A DNA stretch of 64,000 nucleotides from Flavobacteriaceae bacterium GSB9 (lineage in GTDB: Bacteria; Bacteroidota; Bacteroidia; Flavobacteriales; Flavobacteriaceae), in contig CP062007.1 of NCBI GenBank assembly GCA_022749295.1, positions 372,001 to 436,000 on the forward strand, given 5' to 3'. Under the pieces are notes generated by a model. That model searched no databases, was not told the origin of the DNA, and saw only the letters and a program-made list of their open reading frames with translations. Shown piece after piece: positions 9,725 through 18,467 of this stretch (position 1 is its first letter; the number at the start of each line of letters is the position of its first letter). The position numbers and the translations under genes are program-made.

Positions 9725-11272
9725 ATGAATAAAAAAAAATTACCAAAAGCCTTACTTTTTAGTTGCACACTGGTGATGGCTTTAGCATTAACTAATTGCA
9801 AAAATACTGAGGATAATAAGGCACAAGCAGAAACCAAAACAGAAGAACCGACATTTTCAAATCCTATTTTAGGGGGCGATTATCCAGACCCTTCCATCGT
9901 TCGGGTTAGCAAAGACTATTACATGACGCATTCGTCATTTAATTACTATCCCGGGTTGTTGGTTTGGCACTCAACCGATTTAATTAACTGGAAACGCGTT
10001 TCGCATGGGTTAACCAAATATGTAGGTTCAGTTTGGGCACCCGATTTGGTTTATGTAAATAACAAATATTATATCTATTTTCCAGCTGGTGGAACCAATT
10101 GGGTCGTTTATGCCGATTCGCCGGAAGGTCCCTGGAGCGAACCCGTCGATTTGAATTTAAGCGGGTATATAGACCCCGGTCATGTTGTTGACGATGAAGG
10201 CAATCGCTATTTATACCTCTCGCATGGCTATGTGGTAAAACTGACCGATGATGGCTTGTCAACTGCTGAAGAACCCGTTAAAAACTACGAGGGTTGGCAA
10301 TTTCCAAAAGAATGGAGTACCGAATGTTTTTGTTTGGAGTCACCAAAATCTACCGTTAAGGACGGCTATTATTATTTAACCACGGCCGAAGGCGGTACGG
10401 CAGGCCCGGCAACGGCGCACATGGTGGTTTCAGCGAGATCGAAATCCCCTTATGGACCTTTTGAAAATTCACCGTACAACCCTATTGTCCACACCGAAGA
10501 TAGAAGTGAACGTTGGTGGAATCAAGGGCACGGCACATTGGTTGACGACGTAAATGGTAATTGGTGGATTATGTACCACGGCTATGAAAAATACTATCAA
10601 ACATTAGGACGACAAACACTGATGCTGCCTGTAGAATGGACTGAAAATGGTTGGTTTAAAGTGCCCGATGGCGTAAAAGCTTTTAACGATATTACTTCTC
10701 CAAATCTGCCTGTTTCAGAGCGTGCCCATGGTTTAAGTGATAATTTTGACGACGAAAAGTTGAGCCTTCAATGGCAATTTTATAAAGATTACAATCCCGA
10801 ACGTATCGATTTTGAAGACGATGCATTAGTATTAAAAGCCGAAGGAAAATCGTTTGTTGATAGTTCGCCCATTTTGGTAAATAGTGGAGATAGAAGATAC
10901 GAAGTTCAGGTAGAATATACGTTTGAAGGTGATGTGGAAGTGGGGCTGTGTCTGTATTATAACGAAACGGCCAACATGCACATTTCTGTTCAAGAAGACC
11001 GCTTCAGCGTTTATAACCGCCAACGAAGAAAGATCAGTGACAAGAACAATTTGGGCAATCATGGTTATTTAAGAATTTTAAACGACGAAAACGAAGTGAG
11101 TTTTTATTTTAGCGAAGATGCCCAAAACTGGACTCGTGTAGAACGTAGTATTGAGGCTAGTGGCTTTAACCACAACGTTTTTGGCGAATTTTTAAGTTTG
11201 CGAGCCGGATTGTTTGCTTTTGGCGATGGTAGTGTTAAATTTGACAACTTTAAATATCAAACACTCGATTAA
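9725..11272 (+). CDS. GH43 family glycosidase lipoprotein (arabinofuranosidase/xylosidase type)
   Basis: This is a 515-residue family 43 glycoside hydrolase. The start at 9725 is preferred over the ATG at 9692, because it begins directly with a lipoprotein signal (MNKKKLPKALLF... LTNCKN) and avoids overlap with the previous gene. The five-bladed propeller shows the expected acids: Asp in GGDYPDPSIVR, Asp in YIDPGHVVDD and Glu in FCLESPKS. WAPDLVYVNNKYYIYF is also a family signature. Residues from about 330 form a C-terminal jelly-roll of the type often attached to GH43 beta-xylosidases. The likely role is removing arabinose or xylose side chains of pectin in the periplasm or at the surface; the exact specificity cannot be read from the sequence. 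Confidence 0.85.
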   Translation: MNKKKLPKALLFSCTLVMALALTNCKNTEDNKAQAETKTEEPTFSNPILGGDYPDPSIVRVSKDYYMTHSSFNYYPGLLVWHSTDLINWKRVSHGLTKYVGSVWAPDLVYVNNKYYIYFPAGGTNWVVYADSPEGPWSEPVDLNLSGYIDPGHVVDDEGNRYLYLSHGYVVKLTDDGLSTAEEPVKNYEGWQFPKEWSTECFCLESPKSTVKDGYYYLTTAEGGTAGPATAHMVVSARSKSPYGPFENSPYNPIVHTEDRSERWWNQGHGTLVDDVNGNWWIMYHGYEKYYQTLGRQTLMLPVEWTENGWFKVPDGVKAFNDITSPNLPVSERAHGLSDNFDDEKLSLQWQFYKDYNPERIDFEDDALVLKAEGKSFVDSSPILVNSGDRRYEVQVEYTFEGDVEVGLCLYYNETANMHISVQEDRFSVYNRQRRKISDKNNLGNHGYLRILNDENEVSFYFSEDAQNWTRVERSIEASGFNHNVFGEFLSLRAGLFAFGDGSVKFDNFKYQTLD

Positions 11273-11294
11273 TTTTAGCATTAATAAAAAATAT

Positions 11295-12305
11295 ATGAAA
11301 TACATAGTTTGTGAGAAACCAGGAGAATTTATCCTCAAGGAAAAAGAAGCTCCAAAACGAAAAAAGGGAGAAGCTCTCTTAAAAATAAAAAAAGTAGGGA
11401 TTTGTGGTACCGATTTGCATGCCTATGGTGGTAATCAGGCCTTTTTTACCTACCCGCGAATTTTAGGCCATGAGTTGGCTTCCGAAGTTTTAGAAATAGA
11501 TGATAACGAAAATGGTATTAAAGCAGGCGATAAGGTTGTGGTGATGCCTTACGTAAGTTGCGGAACATGTATAGCGTGCACAAACGGAAAAACCAATTGC
11601 TGTACCAATATTAAAGTTTTAGGGGTTCATGCCGATGGCGGTATGCAGGAGCAAATTACCGTACCAGATAATATCTTGTTGCCAGCAAACAATCTTTCAG
11701 ATAACGAAATGGCCATAGTAGAACCTTTGGCTATTGGTGCCCATGCCATTAGGAGAGCTAATATCCAAAATGGAGAAACTGTAGCCGTGGTAGGCTGTGG
11801 ACCAATCGGAATCGGCATCATGAAATTAGCACAAATAGCCGGAGCCAAAGTTATTGCTATCGATATGAACGAGCAACGCTTAGCTTACGCGAAAGACAAA
11901 ATAGGTGTTGATTATGTAGTTAAGGCTGGAGATTATGCTATTGAAGATATTTTAAAAATCACAAACGGCGATTTATGTACTGCGGTTTTTGATGCTTCTG
12001 GAAATAAATTTGCTTTAGAGGCTTGCCCAAGTTATATGTCGCACGGCGGACGTTTTATTTTGGTGGGACTGTCAAAAGGCGATTTAACCTATAACCACCC
12101 TGCAGTCCATGCAAAGGAAATGACTTTAATGTGCAGCAGAAATGCCACTACCGAAGATTTCGAGCATGTTATTAGTGTGCTTAATCAGTTTCCAACGGAT
12201 TCGTTCATTACGCATGCGGTTGATTTTACTGAAATGATTCAGCATTTCGATAGTTGGTTAAAGCCCGAAACAGGTGTGATAAAAGCAACGGTGAGTTTTA
12301 GTTAA
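11295..12305 (+). CDS. Zinc-dependent medium-chain alcohol dehydrogenase
   Basis: This is a 336-residue cytosolic MDR-family dehydrogenase. The start at 11295 gives the family N-terminus MKYIVCEKPGEF; an upstream ATG at 11214 lies inside the GH43 gene. Catalytic zinc ligands are seen in GICGTD and LGHE, structural zinc cysteines in CGTCIACTNGKTNCC, and the NAD-binding Rossmann motif in VGCGPIGIG. The overall pattern is close to the RspB/LgoD (L-galactonate or L-gulonate 5-dehydrogenase) and sorbitol dehydrogenase branch. It is first of five catabolic genes, followed at 28 bp by a lactonase. It may oxidise a sugar or sugar acid in the deoxysugar pathway, but its substrate is unresolved because an SDR three genes on could do the first oxidation. 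Confidence 0.8.
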   Translation: MKYIVCEKPGEFILKEKEAPKRKKGEALLKIKKVGICGTDLHAYGGNQAFFTYPRILGHELASEVLEIDDNENGIKAGDKVVVMPYVSCGTCIACTNGKTNCCTNIKVLGVHADGGMQEQITVPDNILLPANNLSDNEMAIVEPLAIGAHAIRRANIQNGETVAVVGCGPIGIGIMKLAQIAGAKVIAIDMNEQRLAYAKDKIGVDYVVKAGDYAIEDILKITNGDLCTAVFDASGNKFALEACPSYMSHGGRFILVGLSKGDLTYNHPAVHAKEMTLMCSRNATTEDFEHVISVLNQFPTDSFITHAVDFTEMIQHFDSWLKPETGVIKATVSFS

Positions 12306-12333
12306 TTTAAGAAACCAAATACCAAAAACTAAA

Positions 12334-13161
12334 ATGATTATAGATTCACACCAACATTTCTGGCACTACGAACCTTTAAAGCACAGTTGGATTGATGAAG
12401 AAATGGCTGTTATTCGAAAGGATTTTTTGCCTTCCGATTTAAAAAAAGTTTACCATGAAAATGGTGTTGAAGGTTGTGTGGCCGTACAGGCCGACCAAAC
12501 TTTGAAAGAAACCGATTTTTTATTGGGTTTGGCGTCAAAAAATGATTTTATTAAAGGCGTTGTAGGTTGGGTAGATTTTCGTGCCGATAATATTGAGGAT
12601 ATGCTTCAAAAATATAGTGGTTCTCAAAAGTTAAAAGGGTTCAGGCATGTGGTGCAGGGCGAACCTGATCACAATTTTTTGTTACGCCCTAGTTTTTTAA
12701 ACGGCATTAAGGCTTTGGAAAAACACAATTTTACCTACGATATTTTGGTGTTTCCTCATCAATTGGGGGCGGTTTTAGAATTTGTAAAGCGATTTCCGAA
12801 CCTTAAATTTGTAATCGATCATATCGCCAAACCTTATATAAAAGATGGGTTTTTTGATGGATGGGCAATAATGATGCAAGAAATTGCAAAACAAAGCAAT
12901 GTATATTGCAAAGTTTCGGGAATGATTACCGAAGCCGATTACAAATCGTGGACAGAAGCACAAATGAAGCCTTATTTAGACTTGGTTTTTAGTGCTTTTG
13001 GAACGGAACGAATTATGTTTGGTTCCGATTGGCCTGTTTGTTTGGTGGCAGGGAATTATTCCGAAGTAAAGACTATTATCACTAATTTTATCAATGGCCT
13101 TTCAAAAACAGAGCAAAAGGCAGTAATGGGCAAAAATGCCATTCAATTTTACAATTTATAA
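12334..13161 (+). CDS. L-fucono- / L-rhamnono-lactonase, amidohydrolase family (COG3618)
   Basis: This 275-residue metal-dependent TIM-barrel hydrolase hydrolyses the sugar lactone to the aldonate. The N-terminal metal motif DSHQHFW, the internal GFRHVVQGE, VIDHIAKP and the late GSDWPVC are diagnostic of the fuconolactonase/rhamnonolactonase group. There is no signal peptide, so it is cytoplasmic. Its position between two dehydrogenases and a FucP-like carrier supports a place in non-phosphorylative L-fucose or L-rhamnose oxidation. Sequence alone does not separate the two sugars. Confidence 0.85.
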   Translation: MIIDSHQHFWHYEPLKHSWIDEEMAVIRKDFLPSDLKKVYHENGVEGCVAVQADQTLKETDFLLGLASKNDFIKGVVGWVDFRADNIEDMLQKYSGSQKLKGFRHVVQGEPDHNFLLRPSFLNGIKALEKHNFTYDILVFPHQLGAVLEFVKRFPNLKFVIDHIAKPYIKDGFFDGWAIMMQEIAKQSNVYCKVSGMITEADYKSWTEAQMKPYLDLVFSAFGTERIMFGSDWPVCLVAGNYSEVKTIITNFINGLSKTEQKAVMGKNAIQFYNL

Positions 13162-13172
13162 ACAAAATATTA

Positions 13173-13964
13173 ATGGACTTAGGATTAAAAAATAAAGTAG
13201 TTGTTGTAACTGGTGCGGCTGGTATAAAAGGTAGTATTGGCGAAACTATCGTTCAGCATTTGGCGAATGAAGGTGCTACGCCTGTAATTGTATGCCGAAA
13301 TGACCGTGGCTATGGTTATGAAAAGGAACTTCAAGAGCGCGGCATTGATTCCATATTCATAAAAACTGATTTATCCGATTACAAGCAGATAGAAAAAGCG
13401 GCAAAGAAAATCGAGGAAAAATATGGTAGGGTAGATGCGCTCATTAATAATGTAGGCGTAAACGACGGTGCTGGTTTAGATAGTTCGATGGACGATTTTA
13501 TGTATTCCATTAAGCTTAATTTGGTTAGCTATTTTGCGATGACCAAATATTGCTTACCCATGATAAAAAAGGTTAAAGGAAATATTTTAAATATAGGATC
13601 TAAAGTAAGTATTACAGGTCAAGGCGGTACGTCTGGCTATGCTGCTTCAAAGGGCGGTGTTTACGGCTTAACGCGCGAATGGGCGGTAGATTTAATCAAA
13701 GAAGGTATTCGTTGCAATGCTATTGTCATAGCAGAAAGTTGGACACCGGCTTATGACAATTGGATAAAAACACTTGAAAACGGCGAAGAGAAGTTGAAAT
13801 CTATCGTTAAAAAAATTCCGTTAGGAAATAGAATGACTACACCCGCCGAAATTGCAGACCAATGTTTGTTTACCATTTCAGATAAAGCGTCGCATACCAC
13901 TGGGCAGTTTATCACGGTTGACGGCGGCTACGTGCATTTAGATAGGTCTCTTTTAACCGAATAA
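13173..13964 (+). CDS. SDR dehydrogenase, probable L-fucose (or L-rhamnose) 1-dehydrogenase
   Basis: This is a 263-residue classical short-chain dehydrogenase: nucleotide motif VVTGAAGIKGSIGE, NNVG, and the catalytic YAASKGG. It starts 11 bp after the lactonase and is followed by the FucP-like carrier. It is expected to oxidise the free sugar to its lactone with NAD(P)+, producing the substrate of the neighbouring lactonase. That assignment is inferred from operon context, since the SDR fold does not define substrate. C-terminal residues WTPAYDNWIKTLENGEEK form the variable substrate loop. Confidence 0.75.
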   Translation: MDLGLKNKVVVVTGAAGIKGSIGETIVQHLANEGATPVIVCRNDRGYGYEKELQERGIDSIFIKTDLSDYKQIEKAAKKIEEKYGRVDALINNVGVNDGAGLDSSMDDFMYSIKLNLVSYFAMTKYCLPMIKKVKGNILNIGSKVSITGQGGTSGYAASKGGVYGLTREWAVDLIKEGIRCNAIVIAESWTPAYDNWIKTLENGEEKLKSIVKKIPLGNRMTTPAEIADQCLFTISDKASHTTGQFITVDGGYVHLDRSLLTE

Positions 13965-14004
13965 GCATAATTTTACAACTAACAATCAACTAAACTAACG
14001 AACC

Positions 14005-15321
14005 ATGAACAAAACCAAAGCACCGGTTGTAGCTAAATCGGTTTTAGTACCGTTTATTTTAATCACCTCACTTTTTGCTCTTTGGGGCTTCGCTAATGAC
14101 ATAACAAACCCGATGGTGTCGGCATTTAAAAAAGTGTTGGAACTCGATAACTTTCAAGCATCCTTAGTACAAATGGCATTTTACGGGGGCTATTTTACCA
14201 TGGCTTTGCCAGCAGCCATTTTTGTGAATCGCTATTCGTATAAAAAAGGTATTTTATTAGGTTTAGCGCTTTATGCGGTTGGAGCAATACTCTTTTATCC
14301 CGCCGCTGCTTTTGAGGCCTTTGGTTTTTTCTTGGCGGCACTTTACATTTTAACGTTTGGCTTGGCTTTTTTGGAAACCACGGCCAATCCGTATATCCTT
14401 TCCATGGGAGACGAAAGTACCGCAACTCAGCGTCTTAACTTGGCGCAGGCATTTAACCCTATTGGAGCCTTGGGAGGATTAATTGTAGCGCAAAAATTTA
14501 TTTTAGGGTCGTTGCAATCCGACGACTTGAATCCAGACGGCACTTCAGTTTATGAAACTTTAGATGAAGCCGCCAAGACCGTTGTTCGTACCTCAGATTT
14601 GCAAGTAATCCGTAATCCGTATGTTATTTTAGGTTTAGTGGTTATTGGCTTTTTTGTGCTTATAGCCGTCATGAAAATGCCACAAAATAAAGAACAGGAA
14701 AGTCGGGTACATATTGGAAATTCTATAGGAAGATTGTTCAAATCACCAAAATTTGTTTGGGGCGTCATTGCTCAAGCGTTTTATGTGGGGGCTCAAATTA
14801 TGTGTTGGACGTATTTATATCAATATGCAGAGTCTATAGGTATAGATAACCAATCTGCTGTAACTTATGGCATTAGTGCATTAGTTATTTTTCTACTCGG
14901 GCGTTGGGTAGGTACAGCGCTCCTAAAATATGTTAATAGCGGTCAATTATTATTCTATTTTTCTATTGGAGCTTTGTTTTGCACGGCAATAACAATGTTT
15001 GTAACGGGTATGGTTGGCCTTTATGCTTTGGTAGGAATTTCATTTTTCATGTCGATTATGTTCCCAACTATTTATGGAATTGCTTTAGAGGGGCAAGGCG
15101 AAGACGCTAAATTTGGAGCTGCCTTCTTGGTCATGGCAATTGTTGGTGGTGCTTTAATGCCAACTTTGCAAGGCTTGATTTTGGATTTGGGCGGGACAGG
15201 TTATACCGATACGCTTATTTTAGGAGTGCCTGAAGTGAATTTTTCATTTATACTTCCAGCCTTTTGTTTCGTGGTTATTGCCTATTATGGTATTGGCGTT
15301 TATAGAAATAAATTTAAATAA
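14005..15321 (+). CDS. fucP: FucP-like sugar:proton symporter (MFS)
   Basis: This is a 438-residue major facilitator with about 12 hydrophobic segments. The segment SLFALWGFANDITNPMV and the later GLAFLETTANPYIL followed by RLNLAQAFNPIGA match the L-fucose:H+ symporter (FHS) family very well. The carrier brings free monosaccharide across the inner membrane. It lies 40 bp after the SDR and 2 bp before the mutarotase, so uptake, mutarotation and oxidation genes are clustered. FHS carriers can also take other sugars, so L-rhamnose transport remains possible. Confidence 0.88.
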   Translation: MNKTKAPVVAKSVLVPFILITSLFALWGFANDITNPMVSAFKKVLELDNFQASLVQMAFYGGYFTMALPAAIFVNRYSYKKGILLGLALYAVGAILFYPAAAFEAFGFFLAALYILTFGLAFLETTANPYILSMGDESTATQRLNLAQAFNPIGALGGLIVAQKFILGSLQSDDLNPDGTSVYETLDEAAKTVVRTSDLQVIRNPYVILGLVVIGFFVLIAVMKMPQNKEQESRVHIGNSIGRLFKSPKFVWGVIAQAFYVGAQIMCWTYLYQYAESIGIDNQSAVTYGISALVIFLLGRWVGTALLKYVNSGQLLFYFSIGALFCTAITMFVTGMVGLYALVGISFFMSIMFPTIYGIALEGQGEDAKFGAAFLVMAIVGGALMPTLQGLILDLGGTGYTDTLILGVPEVNFSFILPAFCFVVIAYYGIGVYRNKFK

Positions 15322-15323
15322 TT

Positions 15324-15665
15324 ATGAAAACCAAACGGCACTGTTTCGCTTGCGATTTAAAAGACGACTCTAAACTTATCGAAGCCTACAAAAAGCATCA
15401 TGCAAAAGGCAACACATGGCCAGAAATCAACCAAAGCATTAGGGATTCGGGTATTGTAGATATGGAGATTTACCTAACGGGAAATCGTATGTTTATGATT
15501 ATGGAAGTTGATGATACTTTTAGTGCTGAACAAAAAGCCAAAATGGACGCCGAAAACCCAAAGGTACAAGAATGGGAAAACTTGATGTGGGACTACCAAC
15601 AGGCATTGCCATGGGCTAAAGATGGCGAAAAGTGGATTCCTTTAGAGCGTATTTTTAAGCTTTAA
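15324..15665 (+). CDS. Sugar mutarotase, RhaM/DUF718 superfamily (probable L-fucose mutarotase)
   Basis: This 113-residue dimeric alpha/beta-barrel-type mutarotase interconverts the anomers of a 6-deoxyhexose. Features are an N-terminal HCFACDLKDD strand, YKKHHAKGNTWPEI (the family His and Trp-Pro-Glu), and a C-terminal ENLMWDYQQALPWA. It differs clearly from the canonical RhaM at 59830-60153, so this copy probably serves the sugar carried by the adjacent FucP-like transporter. It is the last gene of the + strand catabolic operon and its stop lies only 12 bp from the stop of convergent lutC. Confidence 0.82.
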   Translation: MKTKRHCFACDLKDDSKLIEAYKKHHAKGNTWPEINQSIRDSGIVDMEIYLTGNRMFMIMEVDDTFSAEQKAKMDAENPKVQEWENLMWDYQQALPWAKDGEKWIPLERIFKL

Positions 15666-15677
15666 ATTAGAGATTGT

Positions 15678-16268
15678 TTACTCGGTCAAAAACACGGTCA
15701 AACTCAATGCGCCGTGTGCTCCAATAACCAGCGATTGTTCAATATCAGCAGTTTTTGAAGGCCCCGAAATAAACACACCAAAATCGGTTTGATTATTGGT
15801 AAGTTTCTCATATGCTTGATGCATATAAGGCTGAATATTTTCTTTTGAAAGCACTAAAACAAGATGTTTTGTAATAAAAGGTAAAACACGAATAGGCAAG
15901 TCTTGGTCTTGCACCCAAACGGCTCCATTTTCGGCAACAGCCATAGGGCTTTCTAAAATTAAAACATCAAGATCTTCTAATTCACTAGGGTTCTCTATGC
16001 CGTTTAAATCGATAGTGTTAAAATCCGATGTACCTTCCAAAGTCGAAAAATTAACTTTGGTATTGGGCAGCATCTTGTTTATTTGTAATACAACATCTGC
16101 GCCAGATGTGGCATGATAAACATTTCCACCAACAACTTCTACTTTTTTGGTGAACTCCTCTACAAGGTTTAAGTCTTCGTCAAATATCGACGTATCAATA
16201 TTTGGTAAATTGAGGCTTTCTGGTTTGTTGGCTTTTACTTTGGCTAGTATTTGTGCTCTGCTTCCCAT
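15678..16268 (-). CDS. lutC: L-lactate utilisation protein LutC (LUD domain)
   Basis: This is a 196-residue LUD-domain protein, the third component of the LutABC L-lactate oxidising complex that converts L-lactate to pyruvate. It shows ESPMAVAENGAVWV and, near the C-terminus, GPSKTADIEQSLVIGAHGAL, the typical family ending. It follows lutB with only 3 bp between. Its location downstream of a diketo-acid hydrolase gene suggests it consumes the lactate released by that enzyme. Confidence 0.88.
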   Translation of the reverse strand: MGSRAQILAKVKANKPESLNLPNIDTSIFDEDLNLVEEFTKKVEVVGGNVYHATSGADVVLQINKMLPNTKVNFSTLEGTSDFNTIDLNGIENPSELEDLDVLILESPMAVAENGAVWVQDQDLPIRVLPFITKHLVLVLSKENIQPYMHQAYEKLTNNQTDFGVFISGPSKTADIEQSLVIGAHGALSLTVFLTE

Positions 16269-16271
16269 GGC

Positions 16272-17648
16272 TTAATCGTTTTTTTTGTTTTGCTGTCTTT
16301 CGTTATACCAATCGTCAAAACTCTGTTTTGGTCCTGTTGGCAAATCACGTGTTTTGCCCCAAGTATTGGGTTTAGAATTAATGACCGATTTAGGTAAATT
16401 CCTTAAAGACCACCGTGCTATTTTGCCCACTTTTTCAAACTTTTTAGGTTTGGCAAATATACTGCCCATAATTTGCATCGATTTCTTTTTTACAAAAGGC
16501 TGTGGTGTGTTTTTTGTAATAATTTGACGCCATTTATATAATTGAGCATGAATATCAATTTTAACTGGACATACATCACTGCAAGAACCGCAAAGGGTAG
16601 ATGCAAAGGGTAGTGTGCTATGTTTGGTTAAATCTTTACCAGGCGACAGAATAGAACCAATAGGTCCTGGAATTGTGGCATCGTAACTATGGCCTCCGCT
16701 TCGTCTGTAAATAGGGCAGGTGTTCATACAAGCTCCACAACGAATACAATGTAATGAAGCCCTAAAATCAGGTCGGCTTAATTGTTCTGATCGACCGTTG
16801 TCTACAATAACAATATGCATTTTTTTGCCTTCACGTGGCTTTTTAAAGTGCGATGAATAGGTTGTTACCGGTTGTCCGGTAGCCGATCGTGCCAACAGCC
16901 TTAAAAACACACCCAAATGCTCTTGTTTAGGGATGATTTTTTCCACACCCATACAAGCAATATGAACGGGTGCTAAATGCACCCCCATATCGGCGTTTCC
17001 TTCGTTGGTACAAACCACAAATCCACCAGTTTCAGCAATAGCAAAATTAACGCCTGTAATGGCGGCATCTGCCTCAATAAACTTTTGTCTCAAATGTTTT
17101 CTGGCTTCACCAGTTAAATATTGTGGGTCACCGTCGCAAGGTTTTGTGCCTAAATGCTCTTGAAAGAGTTCGTCTACTTCGTGTTTATTTTTATGAATGG
17201 CGGGTAATACAATGTGACTGGGAGGCTCTTTGGCTAATTGCACAATACGTTCGCCTAAATCGGTATCGACGACCTCGATATCATCGGCCTCCAAAAAAGG
17301 ATTTAAATGGCACTCTTCAGTAAGCATCGATTTACTTTTAACCACCTTTTTGGCATTATTATCTTTGAGTATTTTATGAACAATTTGGTTATGCTCCTGC
17401 GCATCAGCAGCCCAATGTACTTCAACGCCGTTCTTTTTGGCATTAGCTTCAAAGTCTTCCAAATAGGTGTCGAGGTTGGAGAGCATATGTGCTTTGATGC
17501 CGTGTCCTAAATCCCTAAGGTCTTCCCAGCCTTTTACATGGTGAACGGTTTTATCACGTTTGTGGCGCACAAACCATAAGGCTTTATCGTGCCAGTCAAC
17601 TTTTTTTTCGTCCTTGTTAAATATGCTTGCTAATTTCGCGTGACTCAT
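16272..17648 (-). CDS. lutB: L-lactate utilisation iron-sulfur protein LutB
   Basis: This is a 458-residue LUD plus ferredoxin-type protein. The N-terminal two thirds is the LUD domain (ITGVNFAIAETGGFVVCTNEGN). Two 4Fe-4S clusters are predicted from CIRCGACMNTCPIYRRSGG and CGSCSDVCPV, followed by a C-terminal helical DUF3390-type tail. It acts with LutA and LutC in cytoplasmic L-lactate oxidation. It starts 32 bp after the lutA stop. All cluster cysteines are intact. Confidence 0.93.
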   Translation of the reverse strand: MSHAKLASIFNKDEKKVDWHDKALWFVRHKRDKTVHHVKGWEDLRDLGHGIKAHMLSNLDTYLEDFEANAKKNGVEVHWAADAQEHNQIVHKILKDNNAKKVVKSKSMLTEECHLNPFLEADDIEVVDTDLGERIVQLAKEPPSHIVLPAIHKNKHEVDELFQEHLGTKPCDGDPQYLTGEARKHLRQKFIEADAAITGVNFAIAETGGFVVCTNEGNADMGVHLAPVHIACMGVEKIIPKQEHLGVFLRLLARSATGQPVTTYSSHFKKPREGKKMHIVIVDNGRSEQLSRPDFRASLHCIRCGACMNTCPIYRRSGGHSYDATIPGPIGSILSPGKDLTKHSTLPFASTLCGSCSDVCPVKIDIHAQLYKWRQIITKNTPQPFVKKKSMQIMGSIFAKPKKFEKVGKIARWSLRNLPKSVINSKPNTWGKTRDLPTGPKQSFDDWYNERQQNKKND

Positions 17649-17680
17649 AGTTTTTTTGTTGTAAAGTTTAACGGCACATT

Positions 17681-18418
17681 TTAAATATTACTGTTTAAAA
17701 TTTCAGCAATATGCAGAATTTTTAAAGGCTGTTTATTTCGGGTAACCAAACCTTCCAAATGCATTAAACAGGAAGTGTCTGTGGCTGTTATCACTTCAAC
17801 ACCACTTTCCAAATGGTCTTTTATTTTGTCTTTGCCCATTTTCACAGAAATGGCTTCTTCGGTAACAGCAAAGGTGCCCCCAAAGCCACAGCATTCATCG
17901 CCTCGTTTTACAGGCATAAGCTCAACTCCTCTAACTTCTTTTAAAAGTTCTTCAATGTAGGAGTATTCAGGTGTAACGCGTTCTGAACAGGACCCCAAAC
18001 GAAGCCCACGTAAACCATGGCAACTTTTGTGTACCCCAACTTTATGCGGAAATGAAGCACCTAAATCTTTAATTTTTAAAACATTTAAAATGAAATCACA
18101 AAGTTCGTAAACGTTGTTTCTAACTTTAGTCACATCATCTGTCTGGGGGATAATGTCATAGTGCTTTTTTACGTGGTAGGCACAACTTCCTGAAGGTGTT
18201 ACAATATAATCGAATTCCTTAAAGTTATTTACAAAATGGTTACAAGCTCCAATAGATTCTGATTCGTATCCAGAATTTGCCATGGGTTGGCCACAGCAAG
18301 TTTGCCCAGACGGATAAACCACTTCTACGTTCAGCTTTTCCAAGAGTTCAAGCGTTGCTTTGCCCACTTGCGGATACAATTGGTTAATATAACACGGAAT
18401 GAATAAGCCTACTTTCAT
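17681..18418 (-). CDS. lutA: L-lactate utilisation protein LutA (CCG domains)
   Basis: This is a 245-residue protein with two cysteine-rich CCG domains, seen as SGQTCCGQPMANSGY and RGDECCGFGGTFAV. The first residues MKVGLFIPCYINQLYP match the YkgE/LutA subfamily. It is the electron-transfer partner of LutB/LutC. It is preceded by the FAH-family hydrolase gene at 49 bp. The order FAH, lutA, lutB, lutC directly links lactate formation with lactate oxidation. Confidence 0.92.
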   Translation of the reverse strand: MKVGLFIPCYINQLYPQVGKATLELLEKLNVEVVYPSGQTCCGQPMANSGYESESIGACNHFVNNFKEFDYIVTPSGSCAYHVKKHYDIIPQTDDVTKVRNNVYELCDFILNVLKIKDLGASFPHKVGVHKSCHGLRGLRLGSCSERVTPEYSYIEELLKEVRGVELMPVKRGDECCGFGGTFAVTEEAISVKMGKDKIKDHLESGVEVITATDTSCLMHLEGLVTRNKQPLKILHIAEILNSNI

Positions 18419-18467
18419 TTTAAATCATCTTAATTTTTAAAATTTGCTTTAGTCTTTACCAGACTTA

